Positions 10,148 through 19,911 are shown, numbered from the stretch's first letter. The stretch is DNA of 64,000 nt from Geofilum rhodophaeum (GCF_002210225.1 NZ_MWUJ01000004.1:62001-126000); one strand, 5' to 3'. Made by a program: numbers and translations. Notes: a model not told the origin generated them from the sequence alone.

Positions 10148-13100
10148 TTAAAAAGTCAAGGTTATTCCTCCAGAGAGGGTACGCAAAGAGGAATAATTAT
10201 GACTACCTACCGCCTGCCAATCTGTTCCACCAAAAGACTGACGTGGATCCAAACCTTTACGGGCAGTCAGCAAAAACAGATTATCACCAGAGAAGTAAAT
10301 CCGAGCACTATTGATGTTCAAATAGTCAGTCACAGTAGATGGCAAGGTATACCCAACGGTTAAATTGTTTAAACTCAAGTAATTTGAGCTAACCAAGAAC
10401 CTGGATGAGTGCATCTGACGATTGTCGTCCAAAGAATTGAGACGAGGTATATTACTGTCTCGGTTATCATACGACCAAGCATCAAGTATGTCCATATGCC
10501 AGTTTACACCAGCCTCATCACCTCCATGCATCAATGATTGATAAGTTCCATCAAAAACCTTTCCTCCTAGCTGATAGCCAAAAGCAGCGGAAACATCAAA
10601 CCCAAAAGCTTCAACAGAAGTACCAAAACCACCATAAACTTTGGCCAACGTACTTCCAAGGTTTACTTGATTTGTTCCGGTGTATGTGTCTACAGTCTGC
10701 TTCTGGTTATTCTCGTCAAGTACATATTCACCGTCACCGTCAACAAGGTAATATAAGGCCTTACCCGAAGTTGGATCAACTCCAGCATAGTCTCTCAAGA
10801 AAGCATCGTAGAGAGACCCTCCGATTTCATAAATATAGGTAGAGGCCTTAATTCCGGTTTCCTTTACTCCTTCAGCCAAGGCCAAAATCTCATTCTTATA
10901 GGAAGTGGCATTCAAATTCAGTCTCCAATTTACATTTGAAGTATTAATGATATTAACTGCTAGGTCAACTTCGACCCCTTTGTTCATAATTTCACCCACA
11001 TTCATAGGCAAGGAAGAATAACCCAAGGACTCAGGAACTGGCTGATAATACAAAAGGTCACTGGTTTTACGAGTAAAATATTCAACACTTCCCACAACTC
11101 GGTCTCTTAGTAATGAAAATTCCGTACCTACGTTGAAGCTATGAGACGTCTCCCAAGTAATATCTCTATTTCCTTTATAATGCAAAGAGGTTGCAAAGTC
11201 ACCATCTGCATTAAAGACTTTATACTGATCTAAATACGGATAATAGTTGGTTTCTTCCTGATAAATAAGGTTATCATTACCTTGCATACCATAGCTGGCC
11301 TTCAATTTCAACAAATCAATCCAGTCAGCACCGAGATTTTGGAAAAAGCTCTCCTTACTGATTAGCCAGGCACCACCTAAACTTCCAAAATCTCCCCATT
11401 GATTCTCCGGGGCAAACCTGGAAGAGGCATCCCTTCTATAAGAAGCAGACAAATAAAAGCGTGCATCGTAATCGTACTGAATACGACCAAGGAATCCGTG
11501 CGTCTTATAGGTATCGGTATATGAATCTACATTCGGATCCTCAAAAATGGAGTTTCCAATTTCACCTATGGAAGGATTATAAAGTTTCCTGTTGAAGACA
11601 TACAGGTACTGCCGCGTCATATCATAAGCTTCATATCCAGCCAACACATCAAAATTGCTGGCTCCCATATCAAACTTATAATTCAACAAGTATTGTTGAG
11701 TTATACCAATCTGACGTTCATGTGAAACAGAAACCTGGCCCCCATCACTGGCAGCCGAACCATAAAAGGGATTGTACAATCTTGAAGTACGGGTGTTACG
11801 AGCATTCACACCTACATTCGTTGTAAACTGTAAACCTTCATACAATGACACTACGGCATACCATTTGGTATTTAAAACGTCACTTATTGAGTTATGATCA
11901 TTAAGCTTCATTGTAATACCAGGGTTAGACAAGCCCATAAAAGGACGACTTGAATTGGTGGTAGTTCCAAAATCGTAAACAGTGATGCCTCTAGCATCCT
12001 TGCGAATTGACCCATCAGCATTTCTGACATACATCGGATAGATGGGAGCCATAAGATTGGAGGTATAGAACAAGTTCCCAGAAGATCCCCAATCGGACTG
12101 ACCGGGAGGGGCTTGCATATTATAATTGGTATACCCCAGACTTCCGCCAACTTTAAGCCACTCTTTTGCTTGATAATCGGTAGAGGCTCGGGCAGTGTAA
12201 CGTGTAAATCCTGATCCATCAATAATACCCGAATCGTCAAGATAGCCAGCAGACATGTAATAAGTCATTTTTTCGGAAGATCCAGCGATGGACACATTAT
12301 GCTCTTGACGAAGGTTGCCCTTATCAAAAAGTTCTTCATACCAATCATCTGGAGTATAATAATAATCGCCATCAGAATATCCTAACTCGGCGTTGGGATT
12401 TAACTTAAAATTCGTTCCTACCAAGTATTCTCCCTCAGGAACAGTGTAGACCTGATAACCAAGCCCTCCCTCATCAGCATCTAAAAAGACGGTCTGAGCA
12501 TAAGTATGTGCAGCAGCTGCCGACTCACCTGAATATAACCTACTGTTATACAAGCTCCTGTAGAACGTCTCATAATACATTCCTGGATCCGTCATAACAT
12601 CGTAATTAGGAACTCCACGCTTATTAGACCCCCACCTTGAGTCAAGCGTTACGACAGCTTCGCTACCTCTTTTACCTTGCTTCGTCGTAACAATAATAAC
12701 ACCGTTGGCTCCCCGAGCTCCGTATATCGCACTTGCAGCAGCATCCTTCAACACACTAACACTCTCAATATCATTGGAGTTAATTGCTGAAATATTGCCT
12801 TCAAAAGGCATGCCGTCCACAATATAAAGTGGAGCATTACTAGCACTCATTGAACCAATACCCCTAATTCGGATATTTGCAGAACTACCGGGCTGTCCAC
12901 TCGAGCTGGATGCTTGAACACCGGCAACTTGCCCAGCAATAGCATTGGTGATGTTAGAAACCTGACGCTTGGAAATCTCTCTAGCATCAACCGTTGCTGC
13001 AGAACCGGTAAAAGCTTGCCTTGTCGCAGTACCGTATGCCACCACCACAACTTCATCCATGGCAATGGCATCGCTGCCAAGCGTAACATTGATTACACTG

Positions 13101-13366
13101 CGGCCTGCGATTTCCTGCTCCTGGGTTTGCATACCCACAAAGGAGAAAACCAAGACCTCAGCTTCCTGGGGTACATTAATGGTATAATCACCATCAATTT
13201 GGGTGATGGTACCCATGGTTGTGCCTTTCACGAATACGGACGCACCAGGTATGGGCTGTCCGTCATCACTTCCTGTGACTGTTCCTGTAATGGTTCTGGT
13301 TTGGGCCACAAGAGCATTTAGTCCAAACACCATTACGAACGAAAGTGCCAAAAGAACTTTCTTCAT
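10148..13366 (-). CDS. susC: SusC-like TonB-dependent transporter (locus 1)
   Basis: Outer-membrane importer of 1072 aa. Signal peptide (MKKVLLALSFVMVFGLNALVAQ), then a carboxypeptidase-regulatory-like domain (about 25-105: ITGTVTGSDDGQPIPGASVF), then the TonB-dependent plug with the SusC signatures MDEVVVVAYGT and VLKDAAASAIYGARGANGVI, then a 22-strand-type barrel ending in an aromatic residue (GGITLTF). It pairs with the SusD downstream. The gene is preceded by almost 1 kb without genes that holds several operator-like palindromes. No FecR-type anti-sigma is nearby, so control by an ECF/anti-sigma pair is unlikely; the hybrid sensor at 2.98-7.39 kb is a candidate regulator. Confidence 0.95.
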   Translation of the reverse strand: MKKVLLALSFVMVFGLNALVAQTRTITGTVTGSDDGQPIPGASVFVKGTTMGTITQIDGDYTINVPQEAEVLVFSFVGMQTQEQEIAGRSVINVTLGSDAIAMDEVVVVAYGTATRQAFTGSAATVDAREISKRQVSNITNAIAGQVAGVQASSSSGQPGSSANIRIRGIGSMSASNAPLYIVDGMPFEGNISAINSNDIESVSVLKDAAASAIYGARGANGVIIVTTKQGKRGSEAVVTLDSRWGSNKRGVPNYDVMTDPGMYYETFYRSLYNSRLYSGESAAAAHTYAQTVFLDADEGGLGYQVYTVPEGEYLVGTNFKLNPNAELGYSDGDYYYTPDDWYEELFDKGNLRQEHNVSIAGSSEKMTYYMSAGYLDDSGIIDGSGFTRYTARASTDYQAKEWLKVGGSLGYTNYNMQAPPGQSDWGSSGNLFYTSNLMAPIYPMYVRNADGSIRKDARGITVYDFGTTTNSSRPFMGLSNPGITMKLNDHNSISDVLNTKWYAVVSLYEGLQFTTNVGVNARNTRTSRLYNPFYGSAASDGGQVSVSHERQIGITQQYLLNYKFDMGASNFDVLAGYEAYDMTRQYLYVFNRKLYNPSIGEIGNSIFEDPNVDSYTDTYKTHGFLGRIQYDYDARFYLSASYRRDASSRFAPENQWGDFGSLGGAWLISKESFFQNLGADWIDLLKLKASYGMQGNDNLIYQEETNYYPYLDQYKVFNADGDFATSLHYKGNRDITWETSHSFNVGTEFSLLRDRVVGSVEYFTRKTSDLLYYQPVPESLGYSSLPMNVGEIMNKGVEVDLAVNIINTSNVNWRLNLNATSYKNEILALAEGVKETGIKASTYIYEIGGSLYDAFLRDYAGVDPTSGKALYYLVDGDGEYVLDENNQKQTVDTYTGTNQVNLGSTLAKVYGGFGTSVEAFGFDVSAAFGYQLGGKVFDGTYQSLMHGGDEAGVNWHMDILDAWSYDNRDSNIPRLNSLDDNRQMHSSRFLVSSNYLSLNNLTVGYTLPSTVTDYLNINSARIYFSGDNLFLLTARKGLDPRQSFGGTDWQAVGSHNYSSLRTLSGGITLTF

Positions 13367-13630
13367 AAAGTTAAAGGTTTAAATTAATAATAGGACAATA
13401 ATAAATTCATCATATAAGCACGAAGACTTTTCGATGCCGAAACTAATCTCTCCGGAACCAAAGGCTCAGAAGGGGTTTTGGGTTGAAATCAAATCTTCGA
13501 CCATTTGCACAAATTATACAACAATTACAGCTGCATAAGGTTTACATAAATACAAGTTAAGATATAATTAACCTGATTTTAAAACATTTTAACACTTTTC
13601 TTACTGTATTTTATCGACAACACACTAAAC

Positions 13631-13644
13631 CTGACAAATATCAG
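13631..13644. promoter_or_regulatory. Fnr/Crp-like palindrome, copy 1
   Basis: CTGACAAATATCAG. It fits the pattern CTGAy-N4-ATCAG shared with two sites at 14.03-14.06 kb, and the general TGAT-N4-ATCA layout of Fnr/DNR-type boxes. It lies 265 bp upstream of the susC start. The binding protein is unknown and not encoded in the window. Confidence 0.4.
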
Positions 13645-13862
13645 GATCACCAAGTAATAAAACACAAGTTCGGATGGGTTATGAGTAATACGATGCTACA
13701 AAAATAGTAGAAAATTTCATTAAACCATAAGCAAGGAGAAAATAAAATATAAAAATCAAACACACCCCTAAAAAAAAAGGGTTGAATTCAAAAAAGAGTG
13801 ACATTACTGGAGGGATACCCCTCAAAAACACACCCACGCAAGAATATTTTTAATTATACATT

Positions 13863-13880
13863 TCCGCAATCGTTTGCGGA
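13863..13880. promoter_or_regulatory. LacI-family-type operator
   Basis: TCCGCAATCGTTTGCGGA is an 18-bp near-perfect palindrome (one mismatched pair) with a central CG. Its core GCAATCGTTTGC resembles the GCAAnCGnTTGC operators of LacI/CcpA-family sugar repressors. It is located about 500 bp upstream of susC. No LacI-family gene is in the window. Alternatively it is simply a stem-loop. Confidence 0.4.
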
Positions 13881-14024
13881 GTGTTAAAAAGAAAAAATAG
13901 TAACACCAAGACAATTGGAGGACAAACTATAGAATTATGCCCAAAAGCCACTTCATCTTATAAAATGAAAAGAAAAGCTCCACTAATACTATAAAACAAT
14001 GAAGGGGCGATATACAGGGTAAAC

Positions 14025-14038
14025 CTGATGAATATCAC
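14025..14038. promoter_or_regulatory. Fnr/Crp-like palindrome, copy 2
   Basis: CTGATGAATATCAC, with one arm base different from the consensus. Its start is 23 bp from that of copy 3, close to two helical turns, so two dimers could bind the same face of the DNA. Confidence 0.4.
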
Positions 14039-14047
14039 TGTTTTATA

Positions 14048-14061
14048 CTGATAAAAATCAG
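14048..14061. promoter_or_regulatory. Fnr/Crp-like palindrome, copy 3
   Basis: CTGATAAAAATCAG, with perfect CTGAT/ATCAG arms around AAAA. It is the best match of the three to a TGAT-N4-ATCA box. Confidence 0.45.
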
Positions 14062-14252
14062 AGTAGAAATGCGACATGTTTAGAACAATACATTTAAGTA
14101 TTTGAAAACTAAATTACTACACTAACGTGACATGGGTAAGAGCAGCAAAACTGCATAACGTATATTTATGCAAACCGCTGGACGTTCTTGCTCTCTCAAC
14201 GACAGCTATCTGCTGGGTCAGATCGGGGTACACCATCGCTCAACTTTTCTGC

Positions 14253-14282
14253 AAAAAAAAAGATGGACCTCCGTCCATCTTT
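14253..14282 (-). terminator. Intrinsic terminator of the RND efflux operon
   Basis: On the minus strand a 10-bp perfect stem (14282-14273 with 14268-14259, core AAGATGGAC/GTCCATCTT) with a 4-nt loop runs into a stretch of eight Ts. It lies about 80 bp after the tolC-like stop at 14360. Confidence 0.88.
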
Positions 14283-14359
14283 GCTCTGGCAGCAAGCGCA
14301 AGTCTTCTCGATAATATGCCGGGATCTTCAGCCCGGACTTTTAAAGGCCTTAATGTGCC

Positions 14360-15691
14360 CTACCTTATCCGCCCCATAAACTCTTCCATTTGTCCGCTCA
14401 GCACCAAAAGCGACAGTTCCAGCACTTTGCTTTGATACATCGATTCGAGGGAGCGGTCCACGGCATTGATGTAGCCGAGCTGAAATTCTCTAAAACCAAG
14501 TCCCGACAGCACCCCTAACTCATAACGTTCCAAAGCCAGGTCGAGATTGGCGCGGGCTACGTCTACGTTTTGCTTTTCAAAATCGACCATCATCAGGTTG
14601 TTCAGGTAGGTGTTGTACAGGGTGTGCAGCTGTCCCTTTACAGCGAGTTCGGTTTCCTCGTGGCTGAGACGCCGGTTTTCCAGTTCGATACGGGCATTGC
14701 GCACATTGCGGTTTACTTCAAAGCCATTGAAGATGTTCAGACTGGCTTCCAGTCCGTAATTAAAACCCTGCGACTCGTTAAAAGTAATGACCGAGGCGGG
14801 GGTTTCTGCCCGGCTGTAGGTGTAGCCGCTGACAAAGTTAATATTGGGATAACGTCGGGCCTGGGCCAGGCGCAGTTCCTGCTCTGTTATGGCCATTCCC
14901 AGCTCATTGGCCACCAGGTTTACGTTGTTCTCGAGCGCCATCAGCAAAAGGTCGTCTTCGACCAGAGGAGCACCCAGCAAAATGGTGTCGCCAACAAAGC
15001 CGTGATTCTTCAAGGGTTGGTTCATCAGCTGGTTCATTTGAATGTAAGCACCTTGTAGGGCTTCTTTTTGGCGGACCAACAAAGAGCTGTCGGCATTCAA
15101 ATCCAATCGGGCCTGCTGCAAATCCATACCGGAGGCAGTTCCGATGTTTACTTGCTCGGTAATGATGCGGAAACGCTCACGCGACAAGTCCATGAGCTGT
15201 TCGGCCGCTTCCAGACGGTGCTGCTGCACCACAATACGAAAATAAAGATCGGCCAAATCACCCACCAACTGCTCCACTACCCTGCGGGTTTCGAGCTCTG
15301 CGGCATCCAACTGGTAGGCGCTGCGCCGGTAGTTGGCAAACATGCCCAGACCGTCGAACAGAGTCCAGCTCAAACTGACGCCGGCACTGAGGTTTTCGGA
15401 ACTGGTGTTGCTGAAATCCTGTTCCTGTTCGTTAAAGGTGCGCTTACTGTCGGTCTGCGACTTGTTGTAACGTGCCGTTCCGCCCACACTGGGCAAAAAG
15501 GGCTGCAACGAATGGTTGTTGTCGGCCTGCTGCCAGCGGTTGCGGACCATGCGTACCGATGGATTTTGTTCCAGTGCCTGCTCAATAAGCGCAGACAAAG
15601 GTTGCTCTGAAACAAGGTACTCTTCCTGGTTTTGGGCGAGAGCACTCAAACCGAGGACAACAAAAACACATATAATAAGGTAGTTCTTCAT
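14360..15691 (-). CDS. TolC-family outer-membrane efflux protein
   Basis: Outer-membrane channel of a tripartite efflux pump, 443 aa from the ATG at 15691, where a signal peptide begins directly (MKNYLIICVFVVLGLSALAQ). An alternative ATG at 15715, 6 bp after the pump gene's stop, is also possible because AAGGAG precedes it closely. The repeated OEP pattern is seen in both halves, with long helices (LDAAELETRRVVEQLVGDLA, IELENRRLSHEETELAVKGQ) and the conserved VSLSWTLFDGL and ASLNIFNGF strands. It is the last gene of the operon and is followed by a strong terminator. Confidence 0.93.
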   Translation of the reverse strand: MKNYLIICVFVVLGLSALAQNQEEYLVSEQPLSALIEQALEQNPSVRMVRNRWQQADNNHSLQPFLPSVGGTARYNKSQTDSKRTFNEQEQDFSNTSSENLSAGVSLSWTLFDGLGMFANYRRSAYQLDAAELETRRVVEQLVGDLADLYFRIVVQQHRLEAAEQLMDLSRERFRIITEQVNIGTASGMDLQQARLDLNADSSLLVRQKEALQGAYIQMNQLMNQPLKNHGFVGDTILLGAPLVEDDLLLMALENNVNLVANELGMAITEQELRLAQARRYPNINFVSGYTYSRAETPASVITFNESQGFNYGLEASLNIFNGFEVNRNVRNARIELENRRLSHEETELAVKGQLHTLYNTYLNNLMMVDFEKQNVDVARANLDLALERYELGVLSGLGFREFQLGYINAVDRSLESMYQSKVLELSLLVLSGQMEEFMGRIR

Positions 15692-15721
15692 CTTTCTAAC
15701 GATTTGACTGATCATTGCTCC

Positions 15722-18700
15722 TTACTCCTTTTCTGTTTCATCCATTTGTGCATCGGCGTTACTCACACTCTTGGAGCTCTCCGAAATATAGGTGTACATA
15801 GCCGGAATAACAAAAAGCGTAAATACCGATGCTACGGTGAGGCCCCCAACCACAGCTATACCCATGGACACCCGACTTTCGGCGCCGGCCCCCCAGGCCA
15901 GGGCCATGGGCAGTACGCCCAGAATGGTAGAGAGACTGGTCATCAAAATGGGTCTAAAACGAGCGGCGGCTGCATCTACAATGGCGTCGTAGGCACTGAG
16001 TCCCGCAGCCTTACGCTGATTGGCAAACTCAACCATCAGAATGCCGTTTTTCGACACCAATCCGATCAGCATGATGATACCTATCTGACTGAAAATATTG
16101 AGACTTTGATCGAAGTACCACAGCGACAATAAGGCACCTACCAAGGCAAGCGGCACGGTAAACATGATGACCAGCGGATCGCGGAAACTTTCGAACTGAG
16201 CGGCAAGTACCAGATAAATCAATATAAGGGCCAAACCAAAGGCAAAGAGCAGACTGGAGGTACTTTCGACAAAGTCACGCGAATCGCCCGACAGCGTAGT
16301 ACTGAAAGTATCGTCCAAAGTAGCCCCTGCAATCCGGTCCATCTCCTCAATACCATCGGCTATGGTATAACCGCGTGATAGTCCCGCCGATACCGTGGCC
16401 GAAACAAAACGGTTGTAGCGGTAGAGCTGGGGCGGCGTACTGCTTTCTTCTATGGTCACCAGGTTGTCGAGCTGAATGAGCTCACCCGTATTGCTGCGTA
16501 CGTAAACGGAGGTGATGTCGGCAGGCTTATTGCGATCGCTGCGCTCCAGCTCCCCGATAATTTGATACTGCTTTCCGTTCATGATGTAATAAGCCAGTCG
16601 CTGACCGCTGAGACTCAGTTGCAGCGTTTGGGCGATATCGCGTACAGAAACGCCCATGAGTGCGGCCTTTTCACGATCAATATTTACGCGAATCTCCGGC
16701 TTCGTGAATTTCAGGTTAACGTCTGAATTCTGAAAGTGGGGACTGTTGCCCACTTCTTCCATAAAAACAGGCAAATACTCTTTTAACTTGTCGAGATTCT
16801 GGGCTTGAATGACATACTGAACAGGCAAACCACCCCGTCGACCACCAAAGGTGGCTTGCTGGGTGATAAAGGTCCGTGCACCGGTAAAGGCACGTACCTT
16901 TTCGCCCAGGTCATCGGCAATTTCCTGCTGGGAGCGGCTCCGGTCTTTGGCATCACTCAAAGTGATGCGGTGAAAGGCGGAGTTGGTATTCCACAAACCC
17001 ACAATTTGAAAGAGCGAAGTAATCTCAGGCGCATCTTCCAGCATAAACTGCGACAACTCATCGGAGTAACGCAGGGTATAGTCGTAGGTCGCCCCTTCAG
17101 GCGCCGTACTGTTTACCGTCAATTGTCCCCTATCTTCCATGGGGGCCATTTCGGAGGGAATGCTGAACCACAATAGTCCTATGAGAACGAGGGCTACCAG
17201 CATCACCAAAGGCGTTGCCCAATGTCGGCGCAACAAAAATGCGTTGAGCGCATTTTTGTAGGTAGAACCCAACCATTGAAAGAAGGGCTCGGTAGCCCGG
17301 TACAGTTTGTTGTGACCGCCTTTGCGCTTTTTAAGGATGCGCGAAGACAACATGGGCGTCAAGGTAAGAGCCACAAAGGAGGAAATGATTACGGCTCCGG
17401 CAATGACGATACTGAACTCCCGGAACAGGCGTCCGGTAATCCCCTGCAAAAACACAATAGGAAAGAACACCGCCGCCAGCGTAATGGTGGTGGCAATTAC
17501 CGCGAAGAAAATCTCAGCCGCTCCTTTAACACCAGCTTCCTTGGGGTCCATCCCCTGCTCTATTTTGGTGTAAATGTTCTCCATAACCACAATGGCGTCG
17601 TCCACTACCAGACCAATGGCCAGTACTACGGCCAAAAGGGTGAGGATGTTGATGGTAAAGCCGGCCACATACATAATAAAGAAGGCGCCAATGAGCGACA
17701 CGGGTATGGAAAGGGCGGGAATGAGCGTGGTACGCCAGTCGCGCAAAAACACAAAAATAATGAGCACCACCAACGCAAAGGCCAAATAGATGGTTTGCTG
17801 CACTTCGGTGATGGAGTCGCGTATGTACTGGGTATTGTCGAAGCCCACTTCGGCAATAATGTCGGAGGGCAAATCTTTCTTCAACTCTTCGAGACGCAGC
17901 AGGGCGTCGTCCACTATGGAAATGTAATTGGCACCGGGCTGGGGCACCAACACATTGTTGACCATGGGCACTCCGTTCATTTTAAGAATACTGTGCATAT
18001 TCTCCGCCTCTACAATGGCGCGGCCCAAATCACCAAAACGAACCACGCGGTCGCCGTCCTGATACACCACCATGCGGTTGAAATCTTCCACCGAGGTAAA
18101 GCGCCCCATGGTACGTACGGTAAGTTCGGTATTGCTGCCTTCAATCCGTCCGGAAGGCAACTCTATATTCTCACGGATGAGGGCATCGCGCACATCCACC
18201 GGCGTAAGCTCATAAGCGGCCAGCTTGGCAGGGTCCATCCACAGGCGAATGGCAAAGCGCTTGGCGCCCCAGGTGCGGACCTCGCTCACCCCCTGAATGG
18301 TCTGCAGACGCTCCTTAAAATTGACTTCGGCAAACTCGGTCAGGTCGATGAGGGAACGACTGCCGCTGCGCAGGGTAATGGAGAAAATGGGCTGGGCGTC
18401 GGCATCTGCCTTGGATACCACCGGAGGGTCGGCATCGGGGGGCAGGCGCCGCATGGCGCCCGAGACTTTATCGCGCACGTCGTTGGCAGCGGTCTCCAAA
18501 TCCACTTCCAAGTCAAATTCTACGGTAATGCGACTGGAACCATCGCGACTGCTGCTGCTGATGCTTCGAATGCCCTGAATGCCATTGATGGCCTGCTCCA
18601 GGGGCTCGGTAATCTGGGTTTCGATAACATCGGCATTGGCCCCGGTAAAACTGGTGGAGACAGAAACAAAGGGCTGGTCAACGCTCGGGAAATCGCGCAC

Positions 18701-18799
18701 GCCCAAATAACTGAAGCCAATAAAACCGATGATCATAATAAATATGCTCATTACAATGGCCAGTACGGGGCGCCGTATGCTGAGGGAGGATATACTCAT
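15722..18799 (-). CDS. RND multidrug efflux pump, HAE-1/AcrB family
   Basis: Inner-membrane proton-driven exporter, 1025 aa, the normal family length. Twelve membrane segments in the 1+5+1+5 layout are visible. The proton-relay aspartates are present in GLVVDDAIVVMENIY in TM4, and the family motif VRDFPSVDQPFVSVST lies near the N-terminus. It sits between the membrane fusion protein (38 bp upstream) and the TolC-like gene, so all parts of the pump come from one transcript. No TetR or MarR regulator is adjacent. Substrate cannot be read from the sequence; antibiotics, bile-like detergents or plant phenolics are all possible. Confidence 0.95.
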   Translation of the reverse strand: MSISSLSIRRPVLAIVMSIFIMIIGFIGFSYLGVRDFPSVDQPFVSVSTSFTGANADVIETQITEPLEQAINGIQGIRSISSSSRDGSSRITVEFDLEVDLETAANDVRDKVSGAMRRLPPDADPPVVSKADADAQPIFSITLRSGSRSLIDLTEFAEVNFKERLQTIQGVSEVRTWGAKRFAIRLWMDPAKLAAYELTPVDVRDALIRENIELPSGRIEGSNTELTVRTMGRFTSVEDFNRMVVYQDGDRVVRFGDLGRAIVEAENMHSILKMNGVPMVNNVLVPQPGANYISIVDDALLRLEELKKDLPSDIIAEVGFDNTQYIRDSITEVQQTIYLAFALVVLIIFVFLRDWRTTLIPALSIPVSLIGAFFIMYVAGFTINILTLLAVVLAIGLVVDDAIVVMENIYTKIEQGMDPKEAGVKGAAEIFFAVIATTITLAAVFFPIVFLQGITGRLFREFSIVIAGAVIISSFVALTLTPMLSSRILKKRKGGHNKLYRATEPFFQWLGSTYKNALNAFLLRRHWATPLVMLVALVLIGLLWFSIPSEMAPMEDRGQLTVNSTAPEGATYDYTLRYSDELSQFMLEDAPEITSLFQIVGLWNTNSAFHRITLSDAKDRSRSQQEIADDLGEKVRAFTGARTFITQQATFGGRRGGLPVQYVIQAQNLDKLKEYLPVFMEEVGNSPHFQNSDVNLKFTKPEIRVNIDREKAALMGVSVRDIAQTLQLSLSGQRLAYYIMNGKQYQIIGELERSDRNKPADITSVYVRSNTGELIQLDNLVTIEESSTPPQLYRYNRFVSATVSAGLSRGYTIADGIEEMDRIAGATLDDTFSTTLSGDSRDFVESTSSLLFAFGLALILIYLVLAAQFESFRDPLVIMFTVPLALVGALLSLWYFDQSLNIFSQIGIIMLIGLVSKNGILMVEFANQRKAAGLSAYDAIVDAAAARFRPILMTSLSTILGVLPMALAWGAGAESRVSMGIAVVGGLTVASVFTLFVIPAMYTYISESSKSVSNADAQMDETEKE

Positions 18800-18837
18800 A
18801 TTCTATAACTTAAAAATGGAAGAAACCAGGATGGAGA

Positions 18838-19911
18838 TTAACGACTGAACCCCTGAATGGTGACGGGCATGCCGGTTCGCAGCTGCAAAATTCCGCTGGT
18901 AATAACGGTATCTCCGGCAGCCAGTCCCTCAGTTACAGCCACCATGGCTTCGGTGCGACTGCCTGTGCGTATGTTAATCAGGTCGGCTTTGCCGTTGCGG
19001 TAAACAAAAACCTGGTCGCCATCCATTTGGGGAATAACGGCCTCACTGGGCACCTGCAATACGTTATTGTCGCGACTGATGATGATACTTAAATCGGCGA
19101 ACATGCCGGGCAGCAAGCGATAATCTTCGTTGGGATACAGGGCGCGCAACGACAGAGAACGCGTGCGCTGTTCCACCATGGGCTCTACAGCATAAACATC
19201 GGCATGAAAGGCTTCGCTGTAGCCGGCTACATTAAAAACCACATCACGCCCCTGAAGCTGGGCCGCCTGGTAGCGCTCCGGCACCGAAAACTCAAGGCGC
19301 AAAGGGGCTGCTTTTACCAGTCGTGCAATGGGCTGCCCGGGTTGCAGGTAGGTACCGGGACTCACGCCACGGAATCCGATAACCCCGTCGAAGGGGGCAC
19401 GAATCTGCATTTTTTCGATGCGGGTATTCAGCAGGTTCAGTTCCGACTCGATGACCAACATATCGGTCTGCACTTTGTCAAAGGCTTCGCGACTGATGGC
19501 TTCCTTTTCGAGCAGCACCTTTTGACGTTCCAGAGTTTGCGCGATCAGCGCTTTTTGGTGAATGGCCTTGTCGCGCTGTGCCTGCAATTCGGCATCATCG
19601 ATCCGCACCAGCAAGTCGCCCTGCTTAACGCGAGCCCCCTCCTCAAAATGTATGCTGCGAACCATACCGGAAATTTCGGTGGTCACATTTACCTCCTCGC
19701 TGGCTACCAAGGTACCGGCCGCCTTCAACACGTTTTCCATAGCCATGGGTTGTACCACGACTCCGGAGACAGGTAAGCCCCTGCCTGCACCCGTAGGGAC
19801 GGAAGACTCGGTCTCCTTTTTTGAAAACCACCCAAACTTGGGCAACAACAACAAGGCAAGAACAACAACTACCCCTCCTATCGACAAGGTGCGTTTTAGC
19901 GACTTCTTCAT
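18838..19911 (-). CDS. RND periplasmic adaptor (membrane fusion protein)
   Basis: Adaptor linking the RND pump to TolC, 357 aa from the ATG at 19911 (MKKSLKRTLSIGGVVVVLAL), which places a single membrane anchor at residues about 10-25; the longer upstream extension is rejected because it is not signal-like. Domains in order: barrel-sandwich/lipoyl half (EVNVTTEISGMVRSIHFEEG), a short helical hairpin (KALIAQTLERQKVLLEKEAI), the second lipoyl half (IRAPFDGVIGFRGVSPGTYL), then beta-barrel and membrane-proximal domains. First gene of the efflux operon and divergent from the ECF sigma operon, with about 200 bp between them. Confidence 0.93.
   Translation of the reverse strand: MKKSLKRTLSIGGVVVVLALLLLPKFGWFSKKETESSVPTGAGRGLPVSGVVVQPMAMENVLKAAGTLVASEEVNVTTEISGMVRSIHFEEGARVKQGDLLVRIDDAELQAQRDKAIHQKALIAQTLERQKVLLEKEAISREAFDKVQTDMLVIESELNLLNTRIEKMQIRAPFDGVIGFRGVSPGTYLQPGQPIARLVKAAPLRLEFSVPERYQAAQLQGRDVVFNVAGYSEAFHADVYAVEPMVEQRTRSLSLRALYPNEDYRLLPGMFADLSIIISRDNNVLQVPSEAVIPQMDGDQVFVYRNGKADLINIRTGSRTEAMVAVTEGLAAGDTVITSGILQLRTGMPVTIQGFSR

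Larger units (their letters stand above)
13367..14359. other. 993-bp AT-rich intergenic region upstream of susC (locus 1)
   Basis: No credible gene on either strand: every frame is broken repeatedly. It contains the susC leader (AGTTAAAGGTTT at 13369-13380, 2 bp from the start codon), four palindromic operator-like sites listed separately, and near 14.26 kb the terminator of the efflux operon. The susC promoter must lie here; CAAAAATA at 13699-13706 (TATTTTTG on the coding strand) is one possible -7 element, but without a -33 partner. Confidence 0.7.

Noticed and set aside
14127-14435. 102-codon frame in the gap after the tolC-like gene
   Set aside because: Runs through the efflux terminator hairpin and into the antisense of tolC; no domain and no conserved look.
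17222-18808. Long open frame (528 codons) on the plus strand
   Set aside because: Lies fully opposite the RND pump gene, has no family pattern and contains His/Gly-rich low-quality sequence; explained as the antisense shadow of a GC-biased gene.
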